Assembly: GCF_035610345.1 (NCBI RefSeq)
Contig: NZ_CP141215.1
Location: 214,960 to 278,959 of the forward strand
Length of the DNA stretch: 64,000 nucleotides
Origin: Sinorhizobium meliloti
GTDB lineage: Bacteria > Pseudomonadota > Alphaproteobacteria > Rhizobiales > Rhizobiaceae
Direction: 5' to 3'
A model generated the notes under the pieces. That model ran no database searches. It saw nothing but the letters and a program-made list of their open reading frames with translations, and was not told the origin of the DNA. The position numbers and the translations under genes were made by a program. Shown in pieces: positions 50,880-59,274 of the stretch (position 1 is the stretch's first letter; each line of letters starts with the position of its first letter).

Positions 50880-52868
50880 TCACGATGCACCTTGTTGGAT
50901 TTGTTGAGCGTCAATTAACCGGGGTTGGCGGCTACCATATCGGCCGCCGACGCCTTTTGCGAGTCTGACGTTGCCCGGTGGCTCATACAGGTAGCGGTGG
51001 TTGGTAGCGTAGCGATGGCGCTTGAGAACACCATCGCGTCCGAGTTGGTGTACGGTTGTGGCGCTTACGCCAAATCGACGAGCCACTTCCTCGCCAGTTA
51101 GCATGCCGCTCTCGCGCAACCGTTCGAACCGGGTCTTCAGCCCATAGGCACGACGCACGAGCATAACTTTCTTCAAGGTAAAAGCCTCACCGCGCCAGTT
51201 ACGATGCCCGAGTGCGTTGAGGCGACTGGCAATCTGCTGGTCGTTGTCGGTCTCCAGCAGTTCGTTGATCAGTGCCACAACCGCTTCGGGTGTCTTGCGG
51301 ATCACGGCCATGGGCCGGGGACGAGCTACTGCCAGGCTTTGCGTGCGACCTCCGCGCCAGCGTATGTGCATGTTGATCTGCTCGTCGACCAGCAGTGTTA
51401 CGTCTTCGATGAGGAGGCCAAGCATGCGTTTACGCTCGACCGGGTTCTGACGCTCATGTTCGCGCTGAAGCGTATCGAGGTCGCGTAGCTTGCCATTCCA
51501 GTCCGCTTCGAGTGCGTCGGCAACCAAGCGGTTGTCGGGATCGACCTTCAGATAGCGGCGGCGTGCGAGTTCAGCCTCATACCGGGCGCGCTGTAACTGC
51601 TTGTCGCGCAGCGAGGCAGCTTGTTCGACACGCTGCGAGATCTCCTCCTGCACCGCAAGCGCGACCTCTATCGCCGTCGGTGCCATTGCTTCGAGTAGCA
51701 AGGCGCTGACCGCTTCATCGATCGCTGGTCCTCTTGCCCATTGGCAAGCCTTGCCCGCGTGGCGCACGACGGCCTCGTTGCAGATGTAATAGGGACGAAG
51801 ATTGCCCTCGAACTGTTCATAATGGACCCGCATGCGAGCGCCGCAACGACCGCACAAAACTCTTCCTTGCAATAAGCCGTTGCCTTGGCGAGGCATACGA
51901 CCCCGCAGGCCCGGAGAAAAACCGACTGCATTTTGTTCGAGACTTGTTTGATTGCGCTCGAACTCGTCCCACGAGATGTAGCCTTCATGGGCCTGAGGGA
52001 TGAGCACCTGCCAGTCGGACCTCGGCATCTTCTGCTGTACGGACTTAAGCTTGGCATTGTAGATCGTGCGTGTGCGTCCGTATGCGAAAGCACCAGCGTA
52101 TCGTGGATTGTGCAAAATCTGGATCACGCGAGAGTGGTCGATCTCGCTCCACAGCACGTCGCCCTTGCCGATGCCGCGACGGATACGACGGGGAAACAGG
52201 ATCTTCTCGTTACGCAGGCGGCGCACGACCGCACAGGCTGAGCCCACCTCCCGGAAGGTATCGAACAGCATGCGCACCGTGTCCTGGATCTGGCGATCCG
52301 GATCGAGCACCACGCGCATATCAGGCGTATAGACCAGTCCGATCGGCAACGGTAACTCGAGCTCGCCACGACGCGCCTTGTTGAGAATGCCGCCTTGCAG
52401 CCGAGACTTCAGGATGTGGAGTTCGGCCTCGCTCATCGTGCCCTTCAGGCCGAGCAGCATACGATCGTTGAACGACGCGGCGTCGTAAACGCCATCTTCG
52501 TCCATGATGAGCGTGCGCGACATCGCGGCCAGCTCCAAAAGGCGATGCCAGTCCGCATTGTTGCGAGCCAGGCGAGATACTTCCAGCCCCAGCACGATCC
52601 CTGCGTGCCCCATTGCGACCTCGGTCACCAAGCGCTGAAATCCATCGCGGTCCTGCGATTGTGCGCCGGAAAGGCCGAGGTCGTTGTCGATGACGTGGAC
52701 GCGCTCAATCGGCCAACCCAGAGCCACCGCGCGGTCCCGTAATGCATATTGTCGCTTCGTGCTCTCGGTGTTCTCGAACACCTGACGAAGGGAGGATTGG
52801 CGAACGTAGAGAAATGCATCGCGCCGCAGGTGATCGGCACTAATCTTCATGGCATTATCAGTAGACAT
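50880..52868 (-). CDS. Large serine recombinase (resolvase/invertase N-terminus, zinc ribbon)
   Basis: A 662-residue recombinase. Resolvase domain at about 15-160: AFLYVRQSS (nucleophile S25 or S26), RDRAVALGWPIERVHVIDNDLGLSG, and LGLEVSRLARNNADWHRLLEL with catalytic Arg. Then the recombinase domain (about 190-300), zinc ribbon LCGRCGARMRVHYEQFEGNL RPYYICNEAVV, coiled coil (RVEQAASLRDKQLQRARYEAELARRR) and a C-terminal helix-turn-helix (GEEVARRFGVSATTVHQLGR). Its ATG overlaps the preceding small ORF by 11 bases. Appears intact and would drive site-specific integration and excision. Confidence 0.92.
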   Translation of the reverse strand: MSTDNAMKISADHLRRDAFLYVRQSSLRQVFENTESTKRQYALRDRAVALGWPIERVHVIDNDLGLSGAQSQDRDGFQRLVTEVAMGHAGIVLGLEVSRLARNNADWHRLLELAAMSRTLIMDEDGVYDAASFNDRMLLGLKGTMSEAELHILKSRLQGGILNKARRGELELPLPIGLVYTPDMRVVLDPDRQIQDTVRMLFDTFREVGSACAVVRRLRNEKILFPRRIRRGIGKGDVLWSEIDHSRVIQILHNPRYAGAFAYGRTRTIYNAKLKSVQQKMPRSDWQVLIPQAHEGYISWDEFERNQTSLEQNAVGFSPGLRGRMPRQGNGLLQGRVLCGRCGARMRVHYEQFEGNLRPYYICNEAVVRHAGKACQWARGPAIDEAVSALLLEAMAPTAIEVALAVQEEISQRVEQAASLRDKQLQRARYEAELARRRYLKVDPDNRLVADALEADWNGKLRDLDTLQREHERQNPVERKRMLGLLIEDVTLLVDEQINMHIRWRGGRTQSLAVARPRPMAVIRKTPEAVVALINELLETDNDQQIASRLNALGHRNWRGEAFTLKKVMLVRRAYGLKTRFERLRESGMLTGEEVARRFGVSATTVHQLGRDGVLKRHRYATNHRYLYEPPGNVRLAKGVGGRYGSRQPRLIDAQQIQQGAS

Positions 52869-53127
52869 GGCTTCCTCCTGTCTCTGCTGCCAGCACCATA
52901 TTGGCGAGCATGTGCACGAGCTGGCGGTCGTGCGCGACCATTGAAGTTGTCTTGAACCGAGGCGCGGACTGCTGTCGCGCTACCGCGGATTGATGTGGTG
53001 CGATCAGTACTGCCAGGCCGCGCCACAGTCCGTGGAAGACGATGGCGCCCATGCGCCTCGCGCAAGCCGTGCCGCAAATAACATCGGCGCGGAGCGCTTC
53101 GTAAACATCCTTGCCGCTCTCCGACAT
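52858..53127 (-). CDS. Small protein or C-terminal domain of a slippage fusion
   Basis: From ATG 53127: 89 residues (MSESGKDVYEALRADVICGTACARRMGAIVFHGLWRGLAVLI... ending GGSHVY). No family recognised. No ribosome site precedes the ATG. The frame is open upstream through DEEPTHAIA to the A9 run at the end of the helix-turn-helix gene (53156-53164), so it could be translated as a fusion with that protein after slippage. The stop overlaps the recombinase start, so the two are coupled. Confidence 0.6.
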   Translation of the reverse strand: MSESGKDVYEALRADVICGTACARRMGAIVFHGLWRGLAVLIAPHQSAVARQQSAPRFKTTSMVAHDRQLVHMLANMVLAAETGGSHVY

Positions 53128-53149
53128 GGCGATTGCGTGCGTCGGCTCT

Positions 53150-53599
53150 TCATCGTTTTTTTTTACGCGCCACCGCGCGTTCGATGCTGCGAGGATGGAC
53201 GCTGATGCCCAGTCTCGCATGCACCAGGTCCGCCAGAGAGCGGGCCTGCAGTTGGCCGTTCGCATCGAGATGTTCCTCGACGAGACGCATCACCTCGCCA
53301 GTAAGCTTGTGGGCTGACTTCGGCCCGCGGGTGCGCGGCAAGAGGCCGGACATGCCATCGCGCTCGAACGCGGCCTCCGCTTGATAGTAGGTCTGCCGAG
53401 ACAGCCCGAAGAGCGCGGCCGCGTCCGCTTTGTTGGTGCCTTCTTCGCGGGCGTGCCGAAGCATCTCATACTTCACTTGCACGAGATCGAGCGGATCAAA
53501 GAAACCTGCTTCCCGGAACCAGGGGGCGCGGACGCCCTCGGGCTTGGGGTTCAGAGCGCCCATCTGGCGCAGGCGATCGGGCTTGCCTTCTTTGGTCAT
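53150..53599 (-). CDS. Helix-turn-helix protein of the recombinase unit
   Basis: A 149-residue protein with a homeodomain-like helix-turn-helix: EGTNKADAAALFGLSRQTYYQAEAAFERDGMSGLLPRTRGPKSAHKLTGEVMRLVEE, a pattern shared with transposase DNA-binding domains, and a second helical unit (RSLADLVHARLGISVHPRSIERAVARKKKR). It ends in KKKR encoded by a run of nine A, directly followed by the next ORF in a shifted frame. Possibly an accessory factor for the recombinase. Confidence 0.8.
   Translation of the reverse strand: MTKEGKPDRLRQMGALNPKPEGVRAPWFREAGFFDPLDLVQVKYEMLRHAREEGTNKADAAALFGLSRQTYYQAEAAFERDGMSGLLPRTRGPKSAHKLTGEVMRLVEEHLDANGQLQARSLADLVHARLGISVHPRSIERAVARKKKR
53156..53164 (-). promoter_or_regulatory. 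A9 slippery run between two ORFs
   Basis: Nine consecutive A on the coding (minus) strand. Slippage by one base would skip the TGA at 53150-53152 and join the helix-turn-helix protein to the downstream ORF. Confidence 0.45.
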
Positions 53600-53778
53600 G
53601 GGAGCCTCCGTGTGTAATGTAAATTATGCCTCACTTTGCTCACACGTCAATTAAATTATATCTCAAATATCGCCAAAACCCATGCCTTGTCGGGCGTTAC
53701 CCGTTGCCTTGATGATCAATGACATCGCGTCCGGCATAATTAGCCTTACATATGCGGCGTAATTTACTTGACGCTTCG

Positions 53779-54030
53779 TCACCCTTCCCGGCGCTTAATG
53801 CGACCAATCAACGACGCCAGCGCCGACAGATCGTCTGGGCGGGAGAAGGACCGACCTGCAGCAACCTGACTGAACAAGTCGGCCTCATTGACATCGGTCC
53901 ACGAGGCCGGAAGTGAACGCAACCGTCCTTGGGCGTCGTAGAACATGACGCGGTCTTCGCCCCAGTTCTGTTTGCGTGTCGACAGAACGAAGCGCTGTCC
54001 GCGCCACGGATGGAACGGGTGCGTAACCTC
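53779..54030 (-). CDS. DUF5372 family protein
   Basis: About 80 residues: EFEVTHPFHPWRGQRFVLSTRKQNWGEDRVMFYDAQGRLRSLPASWTDVNEADLFSQVAAGRSFSRPDDLSALASLIGRIKRREG, which matches the DUF5372 pattern (HPFHP..G..F.L......WGEDRV.F.D..G.L.SLPASWT). The start is unclear: the frame is open back into istA DNA and no ATG lies at the expected place, so a non-standard start is likely. DUF5372 genes commonly accompany such recombinases, as I recall. Confidence 0.75.
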   Translation of the reverse strand, partial: EVTHPFHPWRGQRFVLSTRKQNWGEDRVMFYDAQGRLRSLPASWTDVNEADLFSQVAAGRSFSRPDDLSALASLIGRIKRREG

Positions 54031-54072
54031 AAACTCTATGCGGGCTTGAGTGTCAGTACGAACTGCAGTCCG

Positions 54073-54630
54073 GTCGAGTGACCGTTTCGCTATATTCGAG
54101 AAGACTTCTTCCTGGCGCGCTCGTTCCGCAACCTCGACGACCTCAACGCTCAACTGCGGCACTGGTTGGACAGCGTCGCCAATCCGCGCACGCATGTCAC
54201 CACCTTACGCGTCGTCAATGAGGCTTTCGCCGAAGAACGGCCGCATTTGCGACCGCTTCCGCTCGCCGCTTTCCGCTCGGTTCTGAAGTTGGAGCGCCGC
54301 ATCTCCCGCGAAGGCATGGTCAGCGTCGGCGGCAATGCCTACAGTGTTCCCGACGCGACCCGCAGCCGGACGGTCGAAGTCCATTCGCTCGCGGACGAGG
54401 TCCGCATCTTCGAGAACGGCACGCTGATCGCCGTCCATCCTGTCCTCGAGGGGCGCAGGCAACGACGCGTCCACCCCGATCATCGTCGAAGCATGGCCTG
54501 CCAGCGTTCACTGCCGCCGTCCACCGATAGCAGCGTCGTTTTTCACGGCGCTGGCGACAGAGTCTCTCATCGGTCGCTAGCGTTTTATGACGCCGTCGGC
54601 AAAGCCATGGCACGGGAGAACCGCCCATGA
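54073..54630 (+). pseudogene. istA: IstA, C-terminal part
   Basis: PFRYIREDFFLARSFRNLDDLNAQLRHWLDSVANPRTHVTTLRVVNEAFAEERPHLRPLP and GNAYSVPDATRSRTVEVHSL continue the IstA frame broken at 50876. At the junction a CGA (Arg) appears as TGA. The stop overlaps the istB ATG by 4 bases. Confidence 0.88.
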
Positions 54631-55155
54631 GCGTCGCCCTCGATACTGCATCCTCAATGATCGATCGCATTCGGCACGATCTCGTCGGCCTGAAGATGCC
54701 CCGTGCGCTCGAGGCTCTCGATCACGTTGTTCGTCGCCTGGAGCATGGCGAACTCTCCGCATTGGAAGCCATCGACATCCTGCTCTCCGAGGAGCTGACG
54801 CTGCGCGAGAATAGCCGTATCAAGACCGCGCTGCGGATGGGGCGGCTTGCGACGATCAAGACGCTGGCCGGCTTCGACTTCTCCTTCCAGCCATCGCTCG
54901 ACAAGGATCGGATCTTCACCCTCGCACAGCTCTGCTTTATCGAGCGGTGTGAGGCTGTCCGCTTCCTCGGCCCACCGGGAACCGGCAAAAGCCACTTGGC
55001 CACCGCTCTCGGCGTCGAGGCCGTTAAGGCCGGAAAGAGCGTCTACTTCACAACGCTCGCCGATCTGATCGCCGCGCTCTCACGCGCCGAACGGGAAGGC
55101 AGGCTGCAGGAGCGCATCCGCTTCTTCTGCAGGCCAAGCCTGCTGATCGTCGACC
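54627..55155 (+). pseudogene. istB: IstB, 3'-truncated
   Basis: MSVALDTASSMIDRIRHDLVGLKMPRALEALDH, then Walker A RFLGPPGTGKSHLATALGVE and the start of Walker B (FFCRPSLLIVD). IS66 sequence follows at about 55155, removing the last third. Confidence 0.9.
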
Positions 55156-55512
55156 AGGACCGGAACCGTCGTGTCGTCGCCGTGCAACCGCTCTGCCGCA
55201 AATGTATGGGCTTCGATCGCGGGATGGCGTGGAAGGGGACCGGGCACGACGACGCGTTCGCGCGGAAGATGCTCGGGCAAAGGCTTCTTTACCGGCCGGC
55301 TGCGGGTAAAGCCGGCGACATTGACGGTGGCCGCGACCGCCATTTCGGCAGCGAGCTCGTCCTCGGTCGCCGCCATCTCCAACTCTACCAGTTGGAACTC
55401 CATCTGGTCGATCAGCCGGGCACGACGCTCCGCCTTCGGGCCATAAAGCTGCCGCTGAGCTCTGCCCGTAGGGCAGCAACATCGTCGGGAAGCAAATCAG
55501 GGCTGTTTCCAT
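55148..55512 (-). pseudogene. tnpC: IS66 TnpC, N-terminal fragment with internal deletion
   Basis: DLLPDDVAALRAELS, (frameshift) RLIDQMEFQLVELEMAATED ELAAEMAVAATVNVAGFTRS RPVKKPLPEHLPRERVVVPGP, then a jump to RHPAIEAHTFAAERLHGDDTTVPVL, a segment normally about 100 residues further on. The rest is cut off by istB. Confidence 0.85.
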
Positions 55513-55588
55513 GCCCGCAGTGAATCACAGAAGCCCTGATTTGCCTAATTTCAAAGGGCTTATCCCGGAATATTCGTCCCCGAACAGC

Positions 55589-55826
55589 TCACCCCGCGCT
55601 GGTCGGACGCCAGGTCTGCTGCGGGTTTCGCCAATCGATCCCTTCCAGCGGATAGGACATCTGACCGGCGGTCAGCGCGATCGCACCACCCTCCGTTGCC
55701 GGCCAGATGAAACGCCCGCGCTCGAGCCGCTTCGCATACAGCGACAGGCCGATCCCATCATGCCAAAGAGCTTTTATCAGTCGGCCGCTGCGCCCCCGAA
55801 AGACGAAGACATCGCGCCGTTGAACG
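55589..55826 (-). pseudogene. tnpB: IS66 TnpB, C-terminal fragment
   Basis: DVFVFRGRSGRLIKALWHDG IGLSLYAKRLERGRFIWPAT, QMSYPLEGIDWRNPQQTWRP and a stop: the normal TnpB end, upstream of the tnpC fragment. Its 5' side stops at the palindrome at 55814-55861. Confidence 0.88.
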
Positions 55827-55861
55827 GTTATGTGGGGTGCCACATAACCGTTCAACGGCGC
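55814..55861. repeat. 22-bp-arm palindrome joining two tnpB fragments
   Basis: Left arm 55814-55835, spacer GGTG, right arm 55840-55861, arms perfectly complementary. The inner part is GTTATGTGG/CCACATAAC, related to the recombinase-element end at 26773-26842. Confidence 0.88.
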
Positions 55862-55945
55862 GCTTTCCGTCTTCCGGGCCAAACGAGCGGACAGAGTGAA
55901 GATCGTCTGGTGGGACGGCTCCGGCGTCTGCCTTTATGCAACAAT
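55846..55945 (+). pseudogene. tnpB: IS66 TnpB fragment, opposite orientation
   Basis: The plus strand reads FNGALSVFRAKRADRVKIVW WDGSGVCLYA, another TnpB whose 5' side also ends at the palindrome and whose 3' side stops near 55945. Confidence 0.75.
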
Positions 55946-56419
55946 CGGCGTTCATACTACACCTCTTTTCTCGCCAGTTGATGTTTTTGGCTCAGTGTGC
56001 GTTTGTCGGCGCGCAGCAGCGCGATCTTCAAGTTGGTTCCATCGGCTGCATTGCTTTCGCGGCAGGTCTCCCTCAGGCATTTCGTATAGGCTGTAGTGTC
56101 CATTGTAGGCATGTCTGGTGACGAGGCCATCCCGGAAACCGGGGGCGCAATCATCTCGGAACGAAGGGGCGGCTAGGTCGTTGCCGTGTTAGGAACACGC
56201 GTTGCGGAAACCATCTTGGCCAGTGGTCATGTGCGACGCACACACAAAGGCCGCACATATGGAAGCAAGCGATCCAATCAAAAAATCTGTAAAAAACACT
56301 TGCAAGTGGGAGCCGTCCACATATGGAACTACGCCGCCTGAACGGCCGCGGCTTGTCGCTTACGGCTCCACAGCCGTCAACGCTTTCGATCCGGCCACAA
56401 TTTGGGCTGGCAGCAATGT
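55946..56419. other. Intergenic region, no gene recognised
   Basis: About 470 bases between IS66 debris and the M20 gene; short frames resemble no known protein. Confidence 0.4.
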
Positions 56420-57583
56420 TCAAGCCCCAAGTGCCCTCTCTACCAGCTTCACCCAGTAGGCGATGCCATAGGGAAGCGCCTCGTCGTTGAAATCGAAAGC
56501 AGAATTATGCCACGTAGGTGTCAGTCCATTGCCTATCATCATATAGCTTCCCGGCCGGACGGCTGACATGTAGGAGAAATCTTCCGAGCCCATCGACAAG
56601 GGATAGTTGTCGCTGACAGAGGCGCTTGTAACAAGGTCAGTGGCCGCCTTGATCGCAAGCTCCGTCTCAGCCTGATGGTTGAAGGTAACCGGCTCGAGGC
56701 TTCGATACGCGAACTCGTAATTACCGCCGAAGCCACGTGTGATTGCTTCAACACAGTCACGTATTCTCTGTCCAGCTGATGCTCCTAGTTTCTCCGACGC
56801 AGTGCGAACAGTACCCTTCAGGGCAACACGGTCCGGGATCGTGTTATAGCCCTCGCCAGCGTGAAAGCTGGTGACTGTCACCACAAGCGAATCAAGTGGA
56901 TCGATAGCGCGGGACACAATAGTCTGCAGCCCCAAGACGATTTGAGACGCCACGACGATTGGGTCGACGCACTTGTGGGGTTCCGACGCATGTCCCCCTG
57001 TGCCTAAAATCATGATGTCAAACTCATAGAGCCCAGCAAATAAGGCACCGTACCGAGTTGCGAACGTCCCAATTTCTAGACTTGGATCGCAATGCAACCC
57101 AAACACCTGTGAGATGCCGAAACGCTCCATCACACCTGCTTCTACCATCTTCTTGCCACCCAGGCCCTCTTCTTCGGCTGGTTGGAAGATCAGCGCGACC
57201 GCGCCCTTGAAATTTCTCGTTCTTGAAAGGTGCTTCGCGGCACCAAGCAGCATCGCTGTGTGTCCGTCGTGGCCACATGCATGCATCTTGCCCGGTATGG
57301 CGGATGACCACGGTTTATTTGACGCTTCATGAATCGGCAGGGCATCCATGTCGGCCCTAAGCCCTATAGTGGGCCCTTCCCCGCCTCGGCCCTCAATGAG
57401 GGCTACGATACCAGTTTCGGCGATACCGGTTTCGATGTGGTTGATTCCGAACGACGCCAGTTTCTCTGCAACAAACTGAGCAGTCTTCTCCAGCCGATAT
57501 CCAAGCTCCGGATTTTGGTGAAGATAGCGGCGCCAGGCCGTAGTTTCGCTGTGCAGGTCAATCTGGTCGCTAAACAAGTTCAC
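56420..57583 (-). CDS. M20D-family amidohydrolase (aminoacylase/hippurate hydrolase type)
   Basis: A 387-residue dinuclear metallohydrolase. Metal-site motifs: TIGLRADMDALPI, MHACGHDGHTAMLLGAAKHL, FQPAEEEGLGGKKM (catalytic Glu) and GLHCDPSLEIGT, then the dimerisation domain (FDIMILGTGGHASEPHKCVDPIVVASQIV) and GSEDFSYM. It removes acyl or amide groups from N-acyl amino acids. The GTG at 57583 follows GAGGAGCG. No signal peptide, so it acts on imported substrate. With CapA and the peptide ATPases it forms the second half of the uptake and hydrolysis block. Confidence 0.92.
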   Translation of the reverse strand: MNLFSDQIDLHSETTAWRRYLHQNPELGYRLEKTAQFVAEKLASFGINHIETGIAETGIVALIEGRGGEGPTIGLRADMDALPIHEASNKPWSSAIPGKMHACGHDGHTAMLLGAAKHLSRTRNFKGAVALIFQPAEEEGLGGKKMVEAGVMERFGISQVFGLHCDPSLEIGTFATRYGALFAGLYEFDIMILGTGGHASEPHKCVDPIVVASQIVLGLQTIVSRAIDPLDSLVVTVTSFHAGEGYNTIPDRVALKGTVRTASEKLGASAGQRIRDCVEAITRGFGGNYEFAYRSLEPVTFNHQAETELAIKAATDLVTSASVSDNYPLSMGSEDFSYMSAVRPGSYMMIGNGLTPTWHNSAFDFNDEALPYGIAYWVKLVERALGA

Positions 57584-57943
57584 AGTCGCGCTCCTCAGGT
57601 AAAAGCTCTGTTCAGATACAGCGCCTTAGTCTGCGAACGGTCAAATTCAGTTTATCGATTTTTGCGATCTCGGGGCGAGATGGCACTGCGAAGTCAGCTT
57701 TATTTGACCTGGAGATGCGGCTCGCGCACCTCTGGAAAGTAATGCTGTTAACATAGCGAATGTGATCGTTTTGACATTCCAAGACGTAGCCCTACGGCTC
57801 GAAGGACGCAATTAGCCCGCCCGGCCCCGCTCAGGAAGTAGGGGCAAGGAGACCCCATCTGGCGCAGGGGTCAGCGTCGAATACCGTAGCGCACGTTGTG
57901 AGCCGAAGTGAGCTTCTATGTCTGCGCCTAGAGAACGTCCACT
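57584..57943. other. Upstream region of the M20 gene
   Basis: About 360 bases expected to hold its promoter; no confident motif or gene seen. Confidence 0.4.
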
Positions 57944-58095
57944 TTAATCCGGGTCATATCCTGCTGCTGCGAAGTAGTTCGCACACTCTTGTGGCTCGAA
58001 GAGTTTGACGATGTCGAACGGTGTTCCACAGGGCGTCGGCGGAGCGTTCGGCCCTTGCCCGCAGAAGCGCCTTGAGCTTTGAGAAGGGGTTGTGT
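57944..58095 (-). pseudogene. IS630-family transposase, C-terminal fragment
   Basis: KLKALLRARAERSADALWNT, frameshift, then FDIVKLFEPQECANYFAAAG YDPD and a stop, the end of an IS630 transposase of a different group from the 1-2.9 kb copies. Confidence 0.8.
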
Positions 58096-58131
58096 GCGTC
58101 AAGTGCAAAATTGGACGGTCATGCGTGCTGG

Positions 58132-58872
58132 TCATGCGGCTTGACGGAGTGCGAGTTTCTTGTGCTCTCGCAGGTCGTCCATGTTGATGTAGCGATTGGC
58201 CTCCATCCAGTTTTCGTGGGTTTCGACGGCGCGCACGGACGAGGCGTCGGCAGCTCTCGGTATTGGGAAAGATGCGCACGACGTAGGTTCTGCGGCGGAT
58301 TTCCTCGTTGAGGCGTTCCAGCATGTTGGTGCTCTTGAGGTGCTTGTGATGCTGGCGCGGCAGACGAAAGAAGGTCAGCGTCTGCTCGATGGTTTCCTCA
58401 ACCCAGGAGGTCAGGCGCGGATAGCGGACCGACCATTTTCCCAGCCGCGGCGAAATCGGCCTTCGCCTCATCAAGGTCGCGGCGATCATAGAGCCATCGA
58501 AGCTCCTGCAGGCAATCGTCGCCATGTTTGCGCGGCAGGTGATCGAGGGCGTTCCTGAGGAAATGCACGTAACAGCGCTGCCAGGCAGCTTCCGGGATCA
58601 CCTCGCCAATTGCCGCGACGAGACCCGGCATGGTCGTCGGAGACCACCAGTTCGACGCCCTTCAAACCGCGCCCTTTCAGCCTGACGAGGAAGTCCTTCC
58701 AGGCGGAACGGCTTTCACGGCCGGCCATCTCGACCGACAGGATCTGCCGCCGCCGTCCCAGTCGATGCCGACAGCGATCAACACCGCCTGGCTCATCACC
58801 ACACCGGCCTCGCGCACCTTCTCATAACGGGCATCGAGGTTCAGGTAGGCGAACGGCTCTTGAAGCGGGCGC
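58132..58872 (-). pseudogene. IS256-family transposase, C-terminal two thirds, frameshifted
   Basis: Pieces in order: EPFAYLNLDARYEKVREAGV V, GVELVVSDDHAG, AAWQRCYVHFLRNALDHLPRKH, LPRQHHKHLKSTNMLERLNEEIRRRTYVVRIFPNTESCRRLVRA, HRYL-type tail and QAA stop. Several frameshifts. It has the same end as the fragment at 47170. Confidence 0.85.
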
Positions 58873-58879
58873 TCGGCAA

Positions 58880-58930
58880 AGGTGCGAGTTTCACAAAGTT
58901 CGGGACAAGGATTTCAGTAAGTCCGGGACA
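58880..58930. pseudogene. IS21-type end remnant
   Basis: TTTCACAAAGTTCGGGACA and TTTCAGTAAGTCCGGGACA at 58887-58929 repeat the IS21 terminal iteron (TAAGTC.CGGACA) with decay. Confidence 0.65.
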
Positions 58931-58999
58931 CCGATGGAATGCACCCCTCAACTGAGACATATTAAGTAGCGGACAGTTTCTCGAATACAGGAACTGGAA

Positions 59000-59090
59000 A
59001 TGGTTGGAAGAAAGCCGAGATTTAGCGAAGAAGAGAAGCTCTCCATGCTCGCGCGGATGAACAACGGGGAGAACGTCAGCCGTCTGGCAG
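59000..59090 (+). pseudogene. Transposase OrfA N-terminal remnant
   Basis: MVGRKPRFSEEEKLSMLARM NNGENVSRLAEL, a helix-turn-helix start like that of IS3/IS66 orfA proteins, cut after about 32 codons. Confidence 0.6.
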
Positions 59091-59274
59091 AACTTGACGC
59101 ACACAACCCCGGCGGATTGACGTTCATGGTCTTTCCGGCGGGCGTTTTGGCCGGAATGTCTGCTGCATGGACAGCGGTGGCCACCCATTCGGCACGGACG
59201 GGACGCATGATATCGAGCGCTGGGTGAACGCTCTTGCCTTCCGTGGCATTTTTGGAAGTACCGCGTGTTGGGCA

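Larger units (their letters stand above)
50877..54072 (-). mobile_element. Serine-recombinase mobile unit inserted in istA
   Basis: About 3.2 kb between the istA pieces RPHRAKTK and PFRYIREDFF. It carries four genes on the minus strand: DUF5372, a helix-turn-helix protein, a small ORF and a large serine recombinase. No long terminal inverted repeats are visible, as expected for serine-recombinase elements. A fragment of a related recombinase lies at 41.9 kb. Confidence 0.75.
48106..55155 (+). mobile_element. IS21-family element with nested insertions
   Basis: istA is found in three collinear pieces (48212-48718, 50658-50876, 54073-54630) followed by istB from 54627. The first gap is a group II intron containing an IS256 fragment, and the second gap is a serine-recombinase unit. 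istB is cut at 55155 by IS66 sequence. The left boundary follows the truncated tnpC; the right end is lost. Confidence 0.85.
58086..59110. repeat. 19-bp inverted repeat flanking the IS256 remnant
   Basis: GGGGTTGTGTGCGTCAAGT at 58086-58104 and its exact complement at 59092-59110. Confidence 0.8.
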
